In this document: piece after piece, positions 5,902 to 10,936 of the stretch
Numbering within the stretch: the first letter of the stretch is position 1
Layout: each line of letters starts with the position of its first letter
Source: JAQVEM01 sp964616545
Lineage (GTDB): Bacteria; Actinomycetota; Humimicrobiia; Humimicrobiales; Humimicrobiaceae
NCBI GenBank assembly: GCA_964616545.1
Contig: CAZTUA010000055.1
Location: 1 to 10,936, forward strand
Direction: 5' to 3'
Length of the DNA: 10,936 bases
Translations under genes and position numbers: made by a program
Notes under the pieces: generated by a model
What the model was told of the DNA's origin: nothing
The model's database searches: none
Seen by the model: only the letters and a program-made list of their open reading frames with translations

Positions 5902-7857
5902 ATGGAATCAAAGAATATTTTCAAAAGACATGTACCGAAAAAAAAGGTAAGAATAAATGATGAATTCTGGGGAGGATATATTGATCTGGTAAGGAATGTG
6001 GTAATACCCTACCAGTGGGACAAATTAAATGATTTAATTGATAATAAAGAGCCAAGCCATGCTATAAGAAACTTTAAAATCGCTGCAGGCCTAGCTGAAG
6101 GCGAATTTTACGGACAGGTTTTTCAGGATAGCGATGTGGCTAAATGGCTGGAAGCTGTGGGATTTATATTAAAAATAAGCCCGGATTCTGAACTGAAGAA
6201 TAAGGCTGATGAGGTCATTGATATTATTGAAAAAGCGCAACAGGATGATGGTTATTTAAATACATATTTTACTATTAAGGAACCTGATAAAAGATGGACT
6301 GATCTCCGGGACGGTCATGAGCTTTACTGTGCGGGGCACATGATAGAAGCTGCTGTAGCTTATTTTGAAGCTACAGGGAAACGAAAGCTTCTTGATGTGG
6401 TGTGCAGATTTACAGATTACATTGATACAGTATTCGGGACAGAACCGGGTAAAAAAAGAGGGTATCCTGGCCACTCTGAAATTGAACTTGCCCTGGTTAA
6501 ACTTTACAGAGTTACTGGTGAAAAGAAATATCTTGATTTGAGCAAATATTTTATTGATGAGCGTGGCAAGAACCCGAATTACTTTAATCTGGAAGTTGAA
6601 GCCAGTAAAGCGAGCACAAATGAAATATGGAAAAAATTAGGATTAAAATACTATCAGGCTCATCTACCTGTACGCAGCCAGACCACAGCCGAAGGTCACA
6701 GCGTCAGGGCCGTGTATCTATATTCAGGTATGGCAGATATTGCAATAGAGACAGGCGACAAACAATTAATTGAAGCCTGTAAAAAATTGTGGAGCAACAT
6801 AGTAACGAAAAGAATGTATATAACCGGAGGTATAGGTTCTACTTCATTTGGTGAGTCTTTTACATTTGACTATGATTTACCCAACGATACTGTATATTCT
6901 GAAACCTGTGCATCAGTAGGCCTGGTATTTTTTGCACACAGGATGCTTCAGATAGACCAGGATAGTAGTTATGCAGATATTATGGAAAAGGCATTATATA
7001 ATTCAGTTATAAGCGGGATATCACTTGATGGAAAAAAATTCTTTTATGCAAACCCACTTGAGGTCTGGCCGGAAGCAAGCGAAAAAAGCAAAATCAGGGA
7101 ACATATAAAAGTAACCAGGCAATCCTGGTTTGGGTGTGCCTGCTGTCCCCCTAATGTTACAAGATTACTGGCTTCTATCGGACAATATATATATTCTGTA
7201 AATAAGGATGAAATATACACCCATCTTTATATTAGTAGCGAAACAGAAGTAGATATATCCGGAAGCAATGTAAAAATAAAGCAAAAAACACAGTATCCCT
7301 GGAGTGAAAGAGTAAAGATTAGCGTTTACCTGGATGCAGAGAAAGAATTTTCACTTTTACTGCGCATTCCCGGATGGTGTGATAATGCAAGAATATATAT
7401 TAACCGTGAGAAAGCCAATGTTTCCGATATTAAAGTGAAAGGTTATGTAAGATTGAAGCGAATCTGGAAAAATGGGGACATTGTTGAAATGGTTTTTCCA
7501 ATGGCGGTGCAGCGCATAAAAGCACATCCCGGTGTCAGGGCAGATATAGGGAAAGTAGCAATACAACGCGGACCAATTGTGTATTGCCTTGAGGAGGTTG
7601 ATAATGGGCCTAATTTGCATGAGATTGTGTTACCCGTAAAATCTGAATTAAAAGCAGAGTTTGATGAAAATATGCTGGGCGGGGTAACAGTTGTAACTGC
7701 TGAAGCAGAAAGATATAATTCAAATTGGACAGATAATGAGCTGTACAGAGCTGGAGAAAATTCAAAATACCAACCTTTTGCTGTAAAATTTATACCGTAT
7801 TATGCCTGGGCAAACCGCAAACCTGGTGAGATGATGGTATGGATTAACGAGAGATAA
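5902..7857 (+). CDS. GH127 beta-L-arabinofuranosidase (DUF1680 family)
   Basis: A 651-residue glycoside hydrolase, close to the 658 of Bifidobacterium longum HypBA1, which releases terminal beta-L-arabinofuranose. The family's unusual catalytic centre is intact: Glu318 in FGESF (acid/base position), Glu334-Thr-Cys336 in YSETCAS, and Cys414-Cys415 in GCACCPPN, the zinc-bound cysteines of which one is the nucleophile. Other family landmarks are GYLNTYF, HSEIELALVKLY, GHSVRAVYLYSGMADIA, FDYDLPNDT and the C-terminal PYYAWANRKPGEM. There is no signal peptide, so the enzyme acts in the cytoplasm on imported sugar. The start ATG 5902 has a modest AAGGA about 11 bp upstream. It lies 57 bp after the permease gene on the same strand and is presumably in the same operon. 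Some GH127 members act on other rare sugars, so the precise substrate is uncertain. Confidence 0.92.
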   Translation: MESKNIFKRHVPKKKVRINDEFWGGYIDLVRNVVIPYQWDKLNDLIDNKEPSHAIRNFKIAAGLAEGEFYGQVFQDSDVAKWLEAVGFILKISPDSELKNKADEVIDIIEKAQQDDGYLNTYFTIKEPDKRWTDLRDGHELYCAGHMIEAAVAYFEATGKRKLLDVVCRFTDYIDTVFGTEPGKKRGYPGHSEIELALVKLYRVTGEKKYLDLSKYFIDERGKNPNYFNLEVEASKASTNEIWKKLGLKYYQAHLPVRSQTTAEGHSVRAVYLYSGMADIAIETGDKQLIEACKKLWSNIVTKRMYITGGIGSTSFGESFTFDYDLPNDTVYSETCASVGLVFFAHRMLQIDQDSSYADIMEKALYNSVISGISLDGKKFFYANPLEVWPEASEKSKIREHIKVTRQSWFGCACCPPNVTRLLASIGQYIYSVNKDEIYTHLYISSETEVDISGSNVKIKQKTQYPWSERVKISVYLDAEKEFSLLLRIPGWCDNARIYINREKANVSDIKVKGYVRLKRIWKNGDIVEMVFPMAVQRIKAHPGVRADIGKVAIQRGPIVYCLEEVDNGPNLHEIVLPVKSELKAEFDENMLGGVTVVTAEAERYNSNWTDNELYRAGENSKYQPFAVKFIPYYAWANRKPGEMMVWINER

Positions 7858-7858
7858 A

Positions 7859-7895
7859 AAACAGCCGCTGTAGTGACCTCCTTCAGGGGCTGTTT
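7859..7895 (+). other. hairpin between the GH127 and regulator genes
   Basis: AAACAGCCGCTG pairs with CAGGGGCTGTTT (12 positions, one G-G mismatch) around a 13-nt loop, starting 2 nt after the GH127 stop. Forward, only three U follow, so it would be a weak or partial terminator or a stabilising 3' end. On the reverse strand six T follow, so it could stop antisense transcription. The loop contains ACCTCCTT, identical to the anti-Shine-Dalgarno core of 16S rRNA. Confidence 0.7.
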
Positions 7896-7927
7896 CAGAG
7901 AAAATACACGAAAGTAAATATTATAGC

Positions 7928-9004
7928 TTGAGAAGCGATAATGAGAGGAAAGGTGCGATAAAGATATCTACTATTAAGGATATTGCTAAAAAAGCCGGTG
8001 TTTCGACGGCTACAATATCGTATGTTCTAAATAATAAAGGAAAAATAAGTGAAGAGACCCGCAGCAGGATTCTTAAGATAGTTAATGAAATGAACTACAG
8101 GAGAAATACTATTGCCAAGAGCTTAAGAACCAGCAAAACCAGCACTATCGGTATTATTGCAGAAGATATAACGGTTTTTAATTCTTCAGGCATAATAGAT
8201 GGAATTAATAAATTTGTTGAGGAAGCGGGATTTCATATTATACTAACTAACCTTAGACTCAATAAACGAATCGGTATTAATTATTCCAATATTAGCAGCT
8301 GTATGGCTGAGATATCCGAAAGTATAGAAGTTTTATTAAGCAGGCAGATTGAAGGAATAATATATATTGGAGTTCACCCTAGGGATGTAACGGGTATCAT
8401 CAGGAAAATAAATAAGCCGATAGTATATACATATTGTTATACTACAAAAGGTGATTATTGCGTTAACTATGATGATAAACTTGCCGCTTACGAGATTACT
8501 GATTATTTTATAAACATGGGACATGAAAAAATAGCGGTGGTAAGCGGGCCGGTTGAGTCCCTGGCTACCTGTGAAAGACTTAAGGGTTACAAAGAAGCTC
8601 TTACGGATAATAATCTGTTATATAAAAATGGTTATATAATGAACGGAGACTGGAAGTTTGAATCGGGAGCCGGTGCTATTAAAAAAATTTTATCACAAAA
8701 TAAAGAACTCCCAACAGCGATATTTGCCATGAATGATTTAATGGCAGCCGGGGCAATTGAAACTGCTTTTAATCTTGGTTATTCTGTTCCTGATGATTTT
8801 TCAATTATAGGTTTTGATAACATGGAATTCAGCAGGTTTTATAGACCCAGGATTACCACTGTGGATTTACCATTGAATGAAATGGGAACTAAGTCCGCTG
8901 AGATATTGATTAATATAATAAATGGGAAAAAAGTCAGGGAAAAATCATATAAAATCAAATGCCGGTTAATAAAAAGGGATTCAGTAAAGAATATAAAAAG
9001 GTAG
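7928..9004 (+). CDS. LacI-family transcriptional regulator
   Basis: Up to 358 residues from TTG 7928. The N-terminal helix-turn-helix (about 16-37: IKDIAKKAGVSTATISYVLN) is followed by the hinge region YRRNTIAKSLRT with the Ala-x-x-Leu that inserts at a central CpG. The periplasmic-binding-protein-like effector domain contains ANTIAEDI-like GIIAEDI, FAMNDLMAAGAI, GYSVPDDFSIIGFDNME and RPRITTVDLPLNEMG. It probably senses an imported or processed sugar and represses the operon at the site 2335-2346. The start is doubtful: the TTG lacks a good ribosome site, while AGGAAAGG at 7946-7953 sits just before an in-frame ATA (7958), which would give a protein starting KISTIKDIA, as usual in the family. 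It follows GH127 by 70 bp and may share its transcript. Confidence 0.92.
   Translation: MRSDNERKGAIKISTIKDIAKKAGVSTATISYVLNNKGKISEETRSRILKIVNEMNYRRNTIAKSLRTSKTSTIGIIAEDITVFNSSGIIDGINKFVEEAGFHIILTNLRLNKRIGINYSNISSCMAEISESIEVLLSRQIEGIIYIGVHPRDVTGIIRKINKPIVYTYCYTTKGDYCVNYDDKLAAYEITDYFINMGHEKIAVVSGPVESLATCERLKGYKEALTDNNLLYKNGYIMNGDWKFESGAGAIKKILSQNKELPTAIFAMNDLMAAGAIETAFNLGYSVPDDFSIIGFDNMEFSRFYRPRITTVDLPLNEMGTKSAEILINIINGKKVREKSYKIKCRLIKRDSVKNIKR
7946..7953 (+). promoter_or_regulatory. ribosome binding site that questions the regulator's start
   Basis: AGGAAAGG is the only strong Shine-Dalgarno sequence near the regulator's N-terminus, yet it lies inside the frame opened by TTG 7928. The codon at normal spacing is ATA (7958-7960), and the nearby GTG is out of frame and stops at once. 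Either a rare AUA start is used, or an ATG was lost and TTG substitutes. Confidence 0.5.
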
Positions 9005-9085
9005 CTAAGAATTAAATATTCATAAGTTTTTTAACAGTGATACTGTATATTCAGGGAGTCAATTTATGGGCCCTGACGCTTAACT

Positions 9086-9115
9086 GGGGGGACTGTAACA
9101 GATTCTGTGTAAACC
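9086..9115. mobile_element. possible solitary IS256-like end
   Basis: The 30-bp stretch starts with a G-run and ACTGT and ends TCTGTGTAAACC. IS256-family terminal repeats commonly finish inward with TGTGTAAA, so this may be a leftover end of such an element lying toward the right. No transposase fragment or matching opposite end is visible here. The call rests on resemblance alone. Confidence 0.25.
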
Positions 9116-9339
9116 TCAAATAACTATCTGGGGCTAATGCCCCTACAGCCCCTTAAGATATTAGAGATTACTATTAGTCAACAATTTATAAAATGTATTT
9201 CTTATTTCTTTCTCTTATAATATACCTGCATTAAAACCATGTTTGACCTAGCCATAAGTTTCTCAAGTTTGTAGTTCTCTTGTATTAGTTTTGAAGTAAA
9301 GGTTTATCTATTTATTTTATAAAAATATTATTATATATT

Positions 9340-9345
9340 TATAAT
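9340..9345 (+). promoter_or_regulatory. candidate -10 box for the purine permease gene
   Basis: A perfect TATAAT lies 69 bp upstream of the TTG start, but the matching -35 position (9317-9322, TTATAA) is poor. A TTGACA also occurs at 9365-9370 without a good -10 after it. In such AT-rich sequence either match may be chance. Confidence 0.3.
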
Positions 9346-9413
9346 ACATGTTCTTATTAGAAGGTTGACAGTATTTAAAAATTTTTAAAAAGTAAAAGCA
9401 AGGAGGTATATTT

Positions 9414-10790
9414 TTGGGTTATTTTAAACTTAAAGAAAAAGATTCGACGATAGGAACGGAAATTATTGCGGGAATCACAACTTTTATGACAATGTCTTAT
9501 ATTATATTTGTAAACCCTGCAATACTTTCTTCGGGCGGTGCAACGGGGATTCCCATTGAAGGGGTAGTTATTGCTACATGTATTGGCGCAGGACTTATAA
9601 GCATATTAATGGGAGTTATAGCCAATACTCCTTTTGCACTTGCCTCGGGGATAGGGATTAATTCGATTGTTGTATTTTCTATAATTTTTGGTCTGGGTCT
9701 TAGCTGGCAGCAGGCAATGGGTATTATTGTTATTGAAGGAATTATTGTTACTATTATGGTACTTACTGGATTGAGGAGAATGATAATAAGAGTAATACCG
9801 ATGGGATTAAAATATGCGATAGGTGCCGGAATAGGGCTTTTTATGGCATTTATTGGCGCACGGGAAGCAGGTTTTATAGGACTAAACCCTTCTACTGATG
9901 TATCTTTAGGTGATTTTAGTGCTAGTTATACATTACTTGCAGCTTTCGGTCTCATACTCACTATAATTCTTGTTGCATACAGAGTAAAGGGTGGAATTTT
10001 ACTTGGAATAATTGGTACCGCTATAACAGGGATAGCATTCAGAATAATAACTATTCCTATAAGAATTATTAGTGTCCCAACAAAAGAAAGTTTTTCAACA
10101 TTTTTTAAGGCAGATATTCTTGGTGCTGTATGGAGTAATGGGATGTTAAACATTGCTGCCCTGATAATGATTTTTGCCCTTTTTATGACCGATTTTTTTA
10201 ACACAATCGGTACTGTTATAGGAGTAGGAGAAAAAGCAGGATTACTTGATAAGAATGGTAATCTCAGTAATTTGAAAAGAGTTCTTTTAATAGATTCCTT
10301 GGCAACTGTTGCCGGAGGCCTAGCCGGTGTCGGCTCGATAACCACACATGTTGAAAGTGCGTCAGGAGTATCCGATGGTGGTAGAACCGGTATTATGCCC
10401 ATCGTAACTGGATTACTTTTTCTTATTTCAATATTTTTCGCTCCGGTTATTGCAATTGTTGGAGGAGGAGTAGAAGTAGCTGAAGGTATAATTAAGTATC
10501 CTGTTACTTCGCCAGCCTTAATTGTGGTGGGATTTATGATGATGACTGTAATGACTAAAATTGATTTTAAAAATTATGAAATTGGATTACCGGCATTTAT
10601 AACTATAATTATTATACCATTTACATACAATATATCATATGGAATAGGATTTGGCTTTATAAGCTATACCTTAATAAAACTATTCAAAAGAAAGTTTAAA
10701 GAGCTTCACCCACTAATGATAGTAGTAAGCGTATTGTTTTTGGTAGTTTTTATTGCTGAAGAACTATCTAAAAAATTTGCAGGTAATTAA
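9414..10790 (+). CDS. NCS2-family purine permease (AzgA/GhxP/PbuG type)
   Basis: A 458-residue inner-membrane transporter of the guanine/hypoxanthine/adenine permease group (COG2252), a proton-driven nucleobase importer. The N-terminus FKLKEKDSTIGTEIIAGITTFMTMSYIIFVNP (residues 4-35) is diagnostic. Later come the TM8 segment MTDFFNTIGTVIGVGEKAGL (258-277), LLIDSLATVAGGLAGVGS, and the TM10 motif ESASGVSDGGRTG (314-326). About twelve hydrophobic segments fit the fold. Family members I remember have FDT where this one has FNT (Asn263). The TTG start is fixed by AAGGAGGT at 9400-9407, six bases upstream, and no ATG is near. It stands alone, 409 bp from the regulator gene, and is probably unrelated to the sugar operon. 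The specific purine cannot be told from the sequence. Confidence 0.92.
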   Translation: MGYFKLKEKDSTIGTEIIAGITTFMTMSYIIFVNPAILSSGGATGIPIEGVVIATCIGAGLISILMGVIANTPFALASGIGINSIVVFSIIFGLGLSWQQAMGIIVIEGIIVTIMVLTGLRRMIIRVIPMGLKYAIGAGIGLFMAFIGAREAGFIGLNPSTDVSLGDFSASYTLLAAFGLILTIILVAYRVKGGILLGIIGTAITGIAFRIITIPIRIISVPTKESFSTFFKADILGAVWSNGMLNIAALIMIFALFMTDFFNTIGTVIGVGEKAGLLDKNGNLSNLKRVLLIDSLATVAGGLAGVGSITTHVESASGVSDGGRTGIMPIVTGLLFLISIFFAPVIAIVGGGVEVAEGIIKYPVTSPALIVVGFMMMTVMTKIDFKNYEIGLPAFITIIIIPFTYNISYGIGFGFISYTLIKLFKRKFKELHPLMIVVSVLFLVVFIAEELSKKFAGN

Positions 10791-10893
10791 TAGAAAATAT
10801 AAGAAAAATATTTTAAAAAGAATTTAAAAATAAGAGCAAATAATTACTCGTATTAGTCTTCTTCGTTATTTCTTGGTGATTGAACTAATACAT

Positions 10894-10921
10894 CAGAAGT
10901 AATATAATTTTATTACATCTG
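10894..10921 (+). terminator. probable weak terminator after the purine permease gene
   Basis: CAGAAGTAATA pairs with TATTACATCTG (11 positions, one A-A mismatch) around a 6-nt loop and is followed by TTACATTTTACTTTA. The symmetry and T-rich tail fit an intrinsic terminator about 100 bp beyond the stop codon. It is A/T rich and could instead be an operator for a gene beyond the right edge. The remaining bases from 10791 on show no gene. Confidence 0.45.
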
Positions 10922-10936
10922 TTACATTTTACTTTA

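Larger units (their letters stand above)
9005..9413. other. intergenic region with GC-rich hairpins, no gene seen
   Basis: The left half has a GC-rich stretch (9050-9155) that stands out from AT-rich surroundings. It holds an inverted repeat TCAGGG/CCCTGA (9051-9056 with 9071-9076) and GGGGCT/AGCCCC (9130-9135 with 9147-9152), the latter competing with GGGGC-TAAT-GCCCC. None is followed by a U-run, so these are not textbook terminators for the regulator gene, although they may act that way. The right half is AT-rich and carries the upstream signals of the permease gene. I looked for a purine riboswitch core before the purine permease and did not find one. Confidence 0.5.

Noticed and set aside
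4044..7925. Twelve-base match GTAAATATTATA at 4044-4055 and 7914-7925
   Set aside because: It sits on different sides of the two hairpins and is all A/T but one base. Chance is likely in this composition.
9160..9413. Purine riboswitch before the purine permease
   Set aside because: The conserved core and three-helix pairing of purine riboswitches could not be found in the leader.
9926..10402. Minus-strand 158-codon frame inside the purine permease gene
   Set aside because: The plus-strand gene is a clear NCS2 permease and the antisense frame has no recognisable features.
10791..10936. Possible minus-strand gene entering from the right edge
   Set aside because: All minus-strand frames contain stops within the segment and no start with a ribosome site was seen.
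1..10936. CRISPR array, tRNA or rRNA genes, phage or defence system
   Set aside because: No regularly spaced repeats, cloverleaf sequences or ribosomal RNA signatures were seen, and the intact genes are rubrerythrin, transport, hydrolysis and regulation genes.

Overview
This is a low-GC bacterial window (roughly 35-40 % GC by eye) with Shine-Dalgarno-led genes, several TTG starts, lipoproteins with glutamate-rich linkers, and a rubrerythrin. These point to an anaerobic or microaerophilic bacterium. The glutamate/alanine/proline-rich linkers after the lipoprotein cysteine, next to a sugar-uptake operon, remind me of uncultivated subsurface lineages such as Atribacterota or low-GC deep-branching Actinobacteria. 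That placement is an impression, not something the window proves.

Layout. Positions 1-440 (minus strand) hold the 5' part of a secreted, probably lipid-anchored, beta-propeller-like protein that runs off the left edge. A 440-bp gene-free AT-rich gap follows, then a complete rubrerythrin gene (881-1474, minus). Positions 1475-2651 have no intact gene, but 1729-2284 is a decayed transposable element. It has degenerate terminal inverted repeats beginning TGT and a frameshifted, internally deleted transposase remnant on the minus strand. Just right of the element come a sigma-70-type promoter (2301-2327) and a LacI-type operator (2335-2346), then a leader of about 300 nt containing a stem-loop and two strong Shine-Dalgarno sequences that serve no evident gene.

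The core of the window is a plus-strand carbohydrate locus: a sugar-binding lipoprotein (2652-4040), two CUT1-type permeases (4116-5003, 5020-5844), a GH127 beta-L-arabinofuranosidase (5902-7857) and a LacI-family regulator (about 7928-9004). The inferred scheme is that short beta-L-arabinofuranosyl-containing sugars are captured outside the cell, imported by the two permeases, and cut inside by the signal-peptide-less GH127 enzyme. The regulator would repress the operon at the operator overlapping the transcription start. No ATP-binding subunit is present, so the transporter must borrow one encoded elsewhere. Two intercistronic hairpins (after the binding protein and after GH127) probably tune relative expression.

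A 409-bp gap (9005-9413) holds GC-rich hairpins and a possible solitary IS256-like end. It precedes an NCS2/AzgA-type purine permease (9414-10790, TTG start). The last 146 bases contain a probable terminator hairpin. I see no CRISPR array, tRNA, rRNA or clear defence system. The most noteworthy items are the decayed transposon next to the operon promoter, the operator/leader architecture, the regulator's ambiguous start codon, and the hairpins whose loops resemble the anti-Shine-Dalgarno sequence.
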